This document shows, piece by piece, positions 23,875 to 35,175 of a stretch of DNA of 64,000 nucleotides (its first letter is position 1; each line of letters begins with the position of its first letter). A program made the position numbers and the translations under genes. A model generated the notes under the pieces. It saw only the letters and a list, made by a program, of their open reading frames with translations. It searched no databases and was not told the origin of the DNA. Source of the DNA: Owenia fusiformis (Eukaryota; Annelida; Polychaeta; Sabellida; Oweniidae); the NCBI GenBank assembly GCA_903813345.2, contig CAIIXF020000003.1, positions 25,437,248 to 25,501,247 on the forward strand. The letters are read 5' to 3'.

Positions 23875-24516
23875 CAGGGTGTCCCGAAAGTATGGGGCCC
23901 CCCCTAGGCAGACATATACCAGTATCGGCATAGTATGTATCATATATCATTTTAAAGCTCATCCAAAGTTACATTGATTTGGCAAGTATCAAGGTTTAAC
24001 TCCCAAATTTGAAAAAATTACAGGCATTTCAAAATTTAGTGTTTGGTAAAAATTAAGTTCAATTTTACACCAAATCACTAGTCCATCTGTCCTTCCAGGC
24101 CATCTTAACAGCAGCAATTCTTTTCGGGTCGGATGGCTATTGAGTTGGAAAAGGAGAACGGTGAGGGTAGAAACTCTAAGGAAACTCTTCTAAAGTCCCT
24201 TAACAGGTTTTAAGAGGGTTATAAAATTCCACACCCCTATTTGAAGGGCTTTTAAGGTCATATCTGAAAATAATTGCTGCTGTTAGCATGGCCAAAGGGG
24301 GATACATTGACTAGTAATGTGGTGTAAAATTGAACTTAATTTTGACAAAACACTAACTTTTAAAATGACTGTAACTTTTTCCCATTTGGGAGTTAAACCA
24401 TGATATTTGCCAAATCAATGTAACTTTGGATAAGCTTTGAAATGATATATGACACATACTATGAGGGCACTGGAATATGTCTGCCTAGGGGGGGCCCATA
24501 CTTTCGGGACACCCTG
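23875..24516. mobile_element. 642-bp near-palindromic MITE, copy 1
   Basis: Termini are CAGGGTGTCCCGAAAGTATG and its reverse complement, flanked by TA on each side. The arms are related over about 290 bp each, so the element is almost a foldback. A homopolymer C run precedes TAGGCAGACATAT at each end. TA targets and the CAGGGTG end fit the Tc1/mariner superfamily. No coding capacity. Confidence 0.88.
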
Positions 24517-25263
24517 TATATTTTTGAAAGTACCTTATCAACATCTACCTTTCAACCGATAAACCATTAATAAGGAACAGACAAATAAAAACAAACACAT
24601 AATCATTACTAATAAGCCAAATGGGTTGCTCATGAACACCAAATGCAAGGTATAGTAGTGTGATCATGCATTTTGTTCTGATAAAAGCCTGGAGTGAAAT
24701 CTTTTTGTCAACTTGTTCGTCGTCCTGAATATTTTACCCGCTATTGTAATCAATATTTGCACTGAACCTATTCATTTACCATGTTTACTATTTGGGCAAT
24801 CAGTTTTTACCATCCTCGCAGAATCTGATTATGAATTAGACGAAGCTCTCGTTTAAGAAGCGAAGTCGAACGAATGCAAAGGATAATCACTTTTGAGTCT
24901 TACAAAATTAATGAAGAAAATCGCACTTCCCACATAAAGCGATGAGAAACGGTGAGGTTTCGAATCAAATTGCAAATATTCATTCATAATTCATTCAGAA
25001 CTCTATATCTTGATTTATCCCACTATATTAGCTTGCAATTCAGTACTTCGAAAAATGTGTTTAAAAATGTACTTTATTCCTTCATTTCATGAATTGATTG
25101 CTATAAAAAAAAGTTGTGTGTTGTACATGTTGTATGGCATCACGTTTGTTTTGTTGTAAGTGCCATCACGACACAAAAATATGAATTACAATTATAGTGG
25201 CTGTAAACACATGTTGCCTCTCTTAGTCCTGTATACACTGGCAGGCGAAATGCTTGGAACATA

Positions 25264-27157
25264 ATATGGTTTGCCAACGTAACCTACAGGGTGTCCCGAA
25301 AGTATGCCCCCCCCCCTAGGCAGACATATTCCAGTGTCCTCATAGTATGTATCATATATCATTTTAAAGCTTATCCAAAGTTACATTGATTTGCCAAGTA
25401 TCATGGTTTAACTCCCAACTGGGAAAAAGTTACAGTCATTTTAAAAGTTAGTGTTTTGTCAAAATAAAGTTCAATTTTACTCCACATCACTAGTCAATGA
25501 GGCCCCCCTTGGCCATGTTAACAGCAGCAATTATTTTCAGATATGACTTTAAAAGCCCTTCAAATAGGGGTGGGGAATTTTATAACCCTCTTAAAACCTG
25601 TTATGGCACTTTAGAAGAGTTTCCTTAGAGTTTCTACCCTCACCGTTCTCTTTTTCCAACTCATATCCATCTGACCCGAAAAGAATTGCTGCTGTTACAA
25701 TGGCCCTGAAGGACACATTAATTAGTGATTTGGTGTAAAATTGAACTTAATTTTGACCAAACACTAAATTTTGAAATGCCTGTCATTTTTTCACATATGA
25801 GAGTTGAATCATGATACTTGGTGAATCAATGTAACTTTGGATGAGCTTTAAAATGACATATGACACATACTATGACGACACTGGTATATGTCTGCCTAGG
25901 GGGGGGGGCATACTTTCGGGACACCCTGTATGTATGCACGCGTTGTTTACGGGTGTGTAGGCGTCAATTACGCCCATTCAGACGTAAAATTACGCCCGTG
26001 CAGACGTAATTTACGCCCGTGTAGTATGGTTGGCCAACCTACCCAAAGTATACAGGCGAAATTAAAGCCCGAGTAGACGTTAATTAACGCCTGTCTAGAC
26101 GTAAATTAACGCCTGTGTGAACGTAATTTATGTAATTTACGCCTGGGTAGATGTAAATTTTACAGGCGTTCAAAATATACACACGGGCGTAAATTAAATG
26201 ATAAATTACGCCTGTGTACGTTAATTTACACACGTGTAAGATGTAACCAATCTTCTGAGTTGTCTAAAATTTAAATAGGAACGGGCGCAAAGGATGAGTC
26301 TGGGTATCGACTTAGAAAATATTGAAAATGGTGATGTCTGAAAAACGAACTCAATCACACATATTATTAACAATTTGTATCACAATTGATGAAGAATACT
26401 GGCATCAAAGACAATGCATATCATTTGCCAGAATTGAAAAAAATCAATGGCAAATATTAAATGAATAATATATACATAAAGTTTGAAACGTATCCTCCAA
26501 AACATTGCTTCCTTTCTTTGTATAGACATTGAATGGTATTTTTGGATAAGTGAATTGGTGTTTATCTGGGTATTCAAGAGATTATAGTCACTCAAATTAC
26601 CGAGCATCCAGTTTTGACACATCAATTGTGTTGGTGAGGTTACACATATTTCAGTCAAATTCATGCTGAGCACCAAATTTGGGTTTCAATTTTACAATCT
26701 CTATACATGACCCTGGTGATGAGTGCTCATTGCGAAAATTAAAAGTGAAGCAACTTTTTTAATGATATTTCTTACATCAAGTGGCAGCCATCTTGTTTTG
26801 TTTCAGCAGGGGGTTAATTATGAAAAAGTAAATATACTTATCAAATATATCTAGGACAGTAATAAAAAACATATTTCATATACATTTTACTGAGGGACCA
26901 AAAGGGCATATATTCGGACTCATCCTTTACGCCTTATGTTTGATTGGGCAGCATTATGTCCTTATACGGCCATTTGACGCCTGTATTAAACGTCTCGACG
27001 CCTGAATTAAACATCTTAACGCCTTTACAATATAGTATTTTGTACAGGCGTTAATTTCGTCTACATAGGCGTTAATTGCCGTATACACAGGCGTAAATTA
27101 ACGTTTACACAGGCGTAAATTACGCCTGTATACTTTGGGTAGGTTGGCCAACCATTA
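25264..27157. mobile_element. Composite GGCGTAA-type inverted-repeat element(s), nested
   Basis: Outer ends resemble ATGGTTTGCCAAC (25264) and GGTTGGCCAACCAT (about 27145). Inside are dozens of short imperfect palindromes of the GGCGTAAATTACGCC type, in arms facing each other. A second full terminus (GGTTGGCCAACCTACCC) occurs at about 26032, so either two elements overlap or one lies inside another. A 642-bp MITE interrupts the outer end. The core 26280-26940 is AT-rich and noncoding. Confidence 0.7.
25287..25928. mobile_element. 642-bp near-palindromic MITE, copy 2 (inverted)
   Basis: Same length, ends and TA target as the copy at 23875, in opposite orientation: its left arm matches the reverse complement of the first copy's right arm. 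It has inserted inside the end of a GGCGTAA-type element, since the element's end sequence is split on either side of it. Confidence 0.88.
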
Positions 27158-28472
27158 AACGCTTGAAATCACGCTAACATTGAAACGATTGAACTGATTG
27201 AAACACAATTTAGTGTACACAGGGCTTTACAGACTGATCAAGACTCACAGGTAGGAGAACTATAAGCACTATTGGATTGTTATTTCAAATATAACCATAA
27301 AACCGTCTGTTTGCAATTCATTCACCGCCCTATTGTCCGGTTACCTTTCTAATTCAAATACCGCTAACGGTATACTTATCTCATTTTAGCATCGACTTTA
27401 TAATTGATTGTTGTATCCCCTGAGGATATTGTATAAAACTAAAATGTAAGAGCAAATGTTGATAATATGGACGTTTTTGGCCCATCCTTTAAGTCCCGCA
27501 GGCAACCCCCTCTGGTCGAAATTTCTATCAAAATCAAGCAATTTTTCAACATTTTGAGCAATTTTCAGGTGACCTTGGGACAAATGTGAAACCCTCCTGG
27601 TAGTTTTAAAAGTGAACCCCTCGTTGGCAAAAACTGGCTACTGGTCTGAGATATATCCTAGCCTTAACCCCATGTCAAATGGGGAGGGGAGTTAGGGTTG
27701 CCAAAACGTTGAGTTGGTGTGTTGAGGGGTGTGTAACTGAACGCAAAATCAATATCTTCTCCCTTGGCCATATATATGAGCCAAAGGTGGAACACTTTGT
27801 CATCGTCGGTTGCAACGCTTAATCTCTTCCTTATATCCGAAGTTTAATGAAGCAAGATGACAATTTGGCCAAATCCCATAACTAAAGCGAACAAAATAGT
27901 ATGACATTTTCAAACTCTCTCTGACAAGCCATTTATTTTGTTTCTTATGTGTTTATGCAATATCATCATGATAAATACAACAAATTGAAAAGGGGGTTCA
28001 ACTCAGTGATCAATAAAAGCTGAAGTTTGATAAAAAAATGTCAAATGAAGCTTTTGAGACAATTCTGTCTAAGGAAACCAGCCCAAAATTTCTGAAAATT
28101 GCACAAAATATTCATGAAACAACTAAAAACCAACCGTGGAGAGGTGGAGCTAAAATTCTGTTGAATCTTTTTGCAGATATGCAGCCATGCTGGAACAAGG
28201 ACTTCCTGTCCTCGTTTCCAGTTGTTCCCCTGTGATGATTACGTAGGGCAGACAAAATCCATATTTGATTGTCTCCATTTTAAAACACCATCGACAACTT
28301 AATTAGCTGAATAGCAATGCCGCGAGCTATTATGTAATACATTTATTCTATAGACAAAGTGTTCCATGTATTGTTAATAACATTCAAACGCCTTAACTCA
28401 AGATGAGAAGACACACAAAGGATTAGAATTAGAAAACTACAATTTTTATGAGCACTAAACTCAAAACAGAAG

Positions 28473-31016
28473 ATGGTGCCTTCTGACGCATTCTTGTACA
28501 TATATAGTATTTGCGTCTACATTCATAAATGTTATGGACTTTACGTACCTGCTGAGGCAGCTGGACAACAGACATTTGAAGATGCCCAGCGATATTGTGA
28601 AACTGCTCATGACGGCCATATTGCAATGCCCAAAAATTCTCTGGAAGCAACGTTTTTGCATATTTCTGCTCTTGGGAAATCATGGAGGTACGTATGGACT
28701 ATTTAGTGTTTTTAATTATACTAGCAGTAGAAAACAGTCTGTTTATAAAATATTATAATTGTTGCAGACAATGCGTTGCCATGCCATTTTACATATCCCA
28801 AAACGCGAATATGACCATCTTTATTTTTTGACGAAATGACACACTTTTCCAAATTGGTGAAAATGAATATCTGAATGTAGAAGGGTTCTACTGTCGCTTT
28901 TAGTATACCATTTTAAAAAATTGACATGCTTGACAAAACTTTAAAATCATACATTTACTGAAATAATATATTGTTTTCAGTACGTATTGGATAGGCTTAA
29001 AAAAGCCCGATGTTGTTAGCCCTTGGCCGTTGGCACTGGAGGGGCTTGTCGATATAAATGGCTGTAATATTAGTTATATACATCAAGATGCCGATGAAAA
29101 TACTTGGGACCCTTCAAAGGTATGCGTAGTATCCGAATCTTCCGAATCTTGGGGTTCGATCTGGGTTGAGGAGGACTGTAATTCGACAAAACATTTCATC
29201 TGTGACACAACCCGTAAGTAACCATGTGCATATCTATTTTTATATCCAATAATAGGGATAATAGGGATATACATAATATAAAGGACAAACTAATTTATCA
29301 ATTATACAAGTGGGATGAGTTGTCTTGGGATGACTTGTCTTGGGGATGAGTTGTCGTGTTACCTCACAAAGAACGTGTATTATAAAAGTGCGAGGCTTGT
29401 AATAGTTACAATGGAATACCTGCACAAAAATGCGGAGATTGCTTACATGCATCGATTTTTCCAAAGGTATTCAACACTTAAGAATACTCATTCATTGAAA
29501 AGAGAAAAAGTACTTGGGTAGAATGCTAAATACAATATACAATGAATGTATACACACTACAGTAAAACCTATTTAAGTGGAACACCTTTGGTATATCTAA
29601 AAAGCGTTCGTCTTGAGAGGTGTTACACGTTTAGACATACAAGTAGCAGGAAATCCCCTTTTATGCGATGAAGAAAATGGTGATTGAATTTATGATAAGT
29701 GGACGAGATGCAGAAAATCCTCAGGATGAAAAAGATATGAATAAATATAACAAATGGAAAAACAACAGTAAAGAAAAATATCATTAATATGTGGAGCTGG
29801 AGTGCAAAAGAAATGCTACTTTGTTCCTAAATTTTGTTTATCTCGTCTTTATCCCATCTGCATCTCGTTGTAGTATCAAGTTCAGATCGAATAAATTGTT
29901 CGTTCTCATAATGTGGACAACATTTCCAGCAATTCAGCCCCTTTGTGTGATGAACGAAATTACAATTGCGTAGTGACTGACAATTATAAATACCCAGCAC
30001 GTTGTGCGTTGTGTGCACACGTTCTGGACAACTTCGTGACATGTTACTTGTAGAATCGAAAAACGGAAATTCCATTTTTAGTACGTCAATCTGGTTTTAA
30101 CTTCGTTGTCACTACTGTACGTCTAAATGTTTAACAATATGGTCGTCCATTCGCACACAGTTAAAGACCCGTTGGCCACATACTCAAGAACGTTTTGAGA
30201 ACTAGTGTGGTTTGACTGAAGACAAATTATCATGATAATTTTAGATCTTTTAAAATGTGTTTTGCAAGGCTTTGATATTGGTGGCATTTTATGCCACTAC
30301 CAACCTTGTGAAATGTTATATTAATAAATATTTTTTTTATGTATATAGCGGATGATAGTTGTTCTCAGGCAACAACAACTGAAGTAACGACAACAGATGA
30401 ACAATCGACAACAGATGGACAAACAACAACCCCTGAACAAACAACAACAGCTGAAGTAACGACAACATTCGAAGTGATGACAACAGTTGGACAATCGACG
30501 ACAGCTGAACAAACAACAACCCATGAACAAACAACAAGAGCTGAAGTAACGACAACAGTTGAAGTAATGACAACAGCTGATAAAACGACAACAACAGATG
30601 CGGTAACAACAACACCTGAGTTACGAATAACCTCGGAAGAAACAACCATTGAGGAAACAACAACTGAGGTAACGACAATAGATCAAGTATCAACAACTGC
30701 GGAGGTAACAACATCTGCTGAGTTGACAACAAGTGAATTAGAGGCACTATCACCTGTAATTATTAAACTACAACAACAGGGGCAGGAACCAGCGAAGTGG
30801 CCAATCAAGAAATATGTTTATCCCCCATCGGAAGCTGGAAGAGCAATTCCAATCGGAATTCTTTCCTTATTACTTATAGCTGGAGTAATTCTAGCAGTAA
30901 TAGTCTCAGATTTAGCAATATTGAAAGACCATTTTGAAAGATTTATGCTGAGAAACATATTTAGCCATTGTAACGTAAAACGTGTGTGGTCAAAATATAC
31001 CAAGTGTCAAAAATAA
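28473..31016 (+). CDS. C-type lectin-like / mucin / transmembrane receptor, paralogue 1
   Basis: Three exons, 28473-28687, 28981-29213 and 30349-31016, join to 371 aa. The N-terminus is hydrophobic and likely a signal peptide. Exons 1-2 encode one C-type lectin-like domain: QTFEDAQRYC, then TYWIGLKKP (the WIGL motif), SPWPL, then Cys residues ending DC and FIC. The calcium and sugar motifs EPN/QPD and WND are not seen, so classical sugar binding is doubtful. Exon 3 encodes a Thr/Glu-rich mucin-like stalk (about 155-290), a block KWPIKKYVYPPSEA, a transmembrane helix (about 315-337) and a basic tail of about 35 residues without an ITAM or ITIM. This suggests a type I surface receptor. AATAAA overlaps the stop codon at 31013. 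Start choice is by signal-peptide plausibility. Confidence 0.85.
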
Positions 31017-32126
31017 AGCTGTCCAAAATGGCTTGAAATACCATACCTAGTCCTTTGTACCATAAATGTATTTTGTAAATTGTATGGTGGTATGGTATGA
31101 AAAAGCCACACATTTAGTTATTGACCAAAATGAAAATAAATTCAAAGTTAAAATACACTAGTATACATAAATGATTCTAAGGGAATGGGGGTTTCAAGTT
31201 CAACATGCAACGATTGCTTCTGCGTAACCATGTGCGAGTGCATCTATAGCAATTTTATTTCTACGTATTGTATAATGACAATTGAGTTCTATCTAGCAGG
31301 TTTAGTTGGCTCTGGTTACAATCTATTTGTATTCTTCCCGGAAGATTCATTTATCGATAAATATGTCTGAAGATGTAAACGTTGTATTCTAGATACCTCG
31401 AGCGCGGTACACTAAGCTAATTCCAAGAAGCTGCGTCAAACGAACGCATGTAGAGGGTACCCGGAGCATGCTCCCGGTGAAATCATCAAAAAATGTTCAA
31501 AAATACAGTTTTTTGAAATTGAGATTTCTGTCTTAGCCACTTAATCATTTTTGGATTCCTTTCACAGATAGTATTAATAATATGTCATGCCTATCCATGA
31601 CTGGATGGCTGGATAATTAGGTAAAAAGAAAGACAGATTTTCTAATGTACAATTTTGAGTGATTTTGGGTTGGAGCATGCCTCCACGGAAAATGAGACAT
31701 CTCTTAATTTACAATTTATTGATACTCTGCAAGTCGCCCTGTATATAGCTTGTAACCTAATCGGACACTGTAATTGATGCTTCATTTCTGATTATTGTAT
31801 ACTTGAAAGAATTAGTTTTTACGGACACTCCGTAATTGATTATACAATTGAAATGTGCCCCTGAACGATTTTTTTACGTGCTGAAGTACATGGTTTCCAA
31901 AGCATTGTCTATGTAAATGGGTTATGTCAACACTGAAATAGATATAAGTATCTTGAATAAGAGCTAGCCGATGAATTCAACAGCAGTATAAATACTAATA
32001 AGTTTCATGAAAAGTCTAAAAAAGTTCGTTGACATCACTCCAAATATTTTTGAGACAGTACTGTTTGATTTAATATGTTTATTGATAGCTCCTTGAATAT
32101 TCATTGTTTTGTGGTAAATTGAGTGT

Positions 32127-32960
32127 GTTAACGAAAAAGATCGACCGGTCGGTGTTTTCCACAGCAGGTAGCCTCAAACGGGGTTTGAGGACAATTTGTA
32201 AAAGACCGACCGTCATGTGATTCGATTTTGAATACATGTCAATTGTAGGCAATGTTTGTACCCATTTTGTTCTTTTCAACAAAGTTAAAGTGCTTTAAAC
32301 GAAAGGCAAGCGCACACTTAGGTTCCCGACCTGCCAACCTATGGTTTCTACGGGAAACTATCCTAATTTTTTATTAAAATCCAACGTAGGCCTTCATCTA
32401 ATGAAAGTCATGTATTTCTAATAAAAGTGATTTGTTGTTGTAATACTGATTACTGAACACGATTTAATGTTACAATTTCTTGTCTGGATCAAAAGTGACT
32501 AACCATTTAAACACCCCGTTGGTTTTTTCCAGATTGACGTTTAACAACTGAGAAATCACACAAAACGTATCAATATCTAAAACGATGACGACGTTATTTT
32601 AAAGACCAACAATGTTAGTATTTTTTTGGTTATTTTCATACTGAACATTATATTATTGTTACGTGTGTTTTCTCATCATGATCCAAAGTGACTAACCAGA
32701 AAATTGATCTTCTAACAACTGAGACATCACTTAAAAATATGACATTATTACAGATCACGACGAAGTTACGTTTTCATGAGTGTCTTTCATCGTGATTTTA
32801 AATGGTTGGATTGTATTCAGTCAGTTTTTTGTTTCATTTTCCTCTCCTAATTTTGCACCTCTTCCACATCTTTATGCAAAAGACCTACAGTCGACCACCT
32901 GTACCCATTTATGCATGGAGAGTGACTGGTCGGTGGTCGGCAGTCGGTCTTTTTCGTAAC
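32127..32960. mobile_element. Inverted-repeat element with GTTACGAAAAAGACCGAC ends
   Basis: The left end GTTAACGAAAAAGATCGACC is the near reverse complement of the right end, which finishes GTCGGTCTTTTTCGTAAC. No open frame of note lies inside. It is probably a nonautonomous DNA transposon; the target duplication was not determined. Confidence 0.6.
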
Positions 32961-33461
32961 CCCAAATTGAGTTCCAATTAATACCTATACCTATATTGTC
33001 CTACAATATACCACACGCTATAATTAAACTGTTTGATATACTATCTCAGTACTAAGTACGAGTCTGTACGACCCCTTTCGATATATATTTGCTAGGTAAC
33101 TAGCCCGTAAGTAGTAGTTGTGTACTCCTACTTTGTTTGAAAATAGGAATCGCATTTCTTCCTGTCAGTTGAAAAGATGGCGTATGCATGCTTGTATCAT
33201 CAAGCTGGAAAACTGATTCCGGAAAACTGCGAAATCCTGGTGCTACTGTAAGGGGGATGAAAATCTGAAAACTGAACTAAATACAAATTTTTTTCAATTA
33301 TCTTCAATTTATATCGATACTATTATAGAATGACCAATCAACTCATCTCACATATATCACTATATACTGTACATTATCACGGGCAAGACGGAGGGCCGTC
33401 TGTTCGTAGTAGTAGTCGTCATTTTTCTCTTTCTATATATTATATAAAACGTTTTGACCTG

Positions 33462-33743
33462 CGTAGAGAGTTTACTAAACTTAGAACAAGTGCACATAAT
33501 CTCCAAATTGAACTCGGTCGCTACACAAGACCAAAACCGACACCTCTGGAGGAGAGAAAATGCGAAACATGCAATATTATAGAAAATGAAGAACACTATC
33601 TCCTTCACTGTACGAAATATAATAAGCAAAGAAGTATAATGCTGTCTAAAATGAAAATGCCAGTACAAGAAAATCCATGTATTTATTTGATGTCTGGTAA
33701 AGATCAAAACTGTATAAATGTGCAAATAAATAAAACATTAACC
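33462..33743 (+). pseudogene. Non-LTR retrotransposon fragment (C-terminal zinc-binding region)
   Basis: An open frame encodes LRREFTKLRTSAHNLQIELG, then a CETC-x10-HYLLHC pattern (C-x2-C-x10-H-x4-C). The combination 'LR.SAH.L.IE.GRY..PK' followed by CxxC...HxxxxC resembles the segment after the reverse transcriptase of metazoan LINE-like elements. No reverse transcriptase or endonuclease lies upstream, so this is a dead 3' fragment. The family assignment is from general resemblance. Confidence 0.5.
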
Positions 33744-34214
33744 TAAAAATCACAGCCTTGGGTGTCGTATTGGGATCAGTTTGCCGGACTGGTGGATGGG
33801 TGCATCTTGCTTCATCAAGCTTCGGACCTATCCTCAGAACGTAGTGATTGAGCGTGGGAACCGACGATGGGATGGGTGGGCGTCCCACATAATTTAGATC
33901 CAGTTCAACCCTTTGAGCTGAACCGTTTGAAGGACTACTGATTTCAAATTTTCTGCTGTACGGCAACCGGATATGTCTCTTTAAAATCAAAGCACGCGCA
34001 AGGAACCTTGACAATAGTTTTCATAACTTATAATCAATATATTCAATCCAGCAATTTAGACACAAATTATGCAAATCGATGCCCAAAGCCATTTATGATT
34101 ATATTCAGGTACAATATACTCACCTTCCAGTCATGTAATTGTACTGCAATGTGTAACATACATGTACGAGTCATGTCAAGATCATGTTTTTAGAAGGAAT
34201 AGACGCCATCACGC

Positions 34215-35175
34215 TCGGTGATCGTGCAAAATAGATGGAGGGGGGGGGATTAGGCGATTTCTGCAAGAAAACTCAACAAAGGAAGATTTATTTTTTCAAG
34301 AGAAAATCTACGATTCAATTGCCAAATGAATAAGCTCAGTGCATGGCAAAATATGTTAGGTCATCTAGTATTCTTTTTGAACTGATACCCTCCAAAGATA
34401 TGAGATCTATTTAAAAAGGCGCATCATCACCAACGTGCAAAAGTCAACGTTTTTGCTATAAATCTGGCAACAATGGTCTACACGACCTGTAATAAATAGG
34501 TATAAGGGACGTTATTATCACAATACTAATGACACTGTTCACTTTTTAAAGTTAGTTTCCACTGATGCGTTATACAAAAAATAATCGAAATAAATTAATA
34601 TTGGATGGAGGGGGGGGGGAGATTGGATGGAGGGGGGATCGCGTGTATGTAAGACATGATAAGACATGCTATTTGAATTTATTCTTATGACTCCAAATTT
34701 CCCCATTTTTGATTCTCCAGAGATATAATATCCAGTTTCTTACTGGGGTACTGAGTTTAATTTTTTTCAAATACACGAGTTCTTGTGAATTTGTTCGATC
34801 GTAAAGACATAAAAATCCCCCCTCCATCCACTCCCCCCTCCATCCAAAATTAATTTATTTCGATTATTTTTTGTATAACGCATAGAAACTAACTTTAAAA
34901 AGTGAGCAATGTCATTAGTATTGTGATAATAATGTCCCCTTATACCTATTTATTACAGGTCGTGTAGACCATTGTTGCCCGATTTATAGCAAAAACATTG
35001 ACCTTTGCACGTTGGTGATGAAGCGCCTTTTTAAATAGATCTCATATCTTTGGAGGGTATCAGTTCAAAAAGAATACTAGATGACCTAACATATTTTGCC
35101 ATGCACTGCGACTATTCATTTGGCAATTCAGTTGTAGATTTTCTCTTGAAAAAATAAATCTTCCAAAGTTGATCT
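34215..35175. mobile_element. Large foldback element with arms of about 370 bp
   Basis: The left arm (about 34215-34600) and right arm (about 34830-35175) are imperfect reverse complements, sharing CTAGATGACCTAACATATTT-type sequence, GATATGAGATCTATTTAAAA and a G-run/GGATGGAGGG tip. The central loop also has facing GGATGGAGGGGGG blocks. No coding capacity. A shorter relative lies at 41880-42260. Confidence 0.82.

Larger units (their letters stand above)
22610..28472. other. RNF31 3' flank and transposon-rich spacer
   Basis: The RNF31 3'UTR follows the stop, with candidate AATAAA at 23378-23383. A short inverted repeat (AGTTTAAGCTTG / CAAGCTTAAACT) lies at about 23231-23331. The spacer then holds two 642-bp MITEs and a GGCGTAA-rich composite element. 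From 27160 to 28472 I see no coding exon; small open frames there lack domains and splice context. Confidence 0.6.

Noticed and set aside
27398-28235. Small frames upstream of lectin gene 1
   Set aside because: No recognisable domain, no plausible splice sites and no similarity to the second lectin locus.
30337-30753. Leucine- or valine-rich minus-strand frames opposite the mucin stalk
   Set aside because: They are antisense shadows of the Thr-rich ACA/GAA-repeat coding region on +, which is supported by splicing and a TM segment.
33646-34014. A 122-codon minus-strand frame overlapping the LINE fragment
   Set aside because: It is antisense to the better supported CxxC...HxxxxC frame and lies within duplicated repeat sequence.
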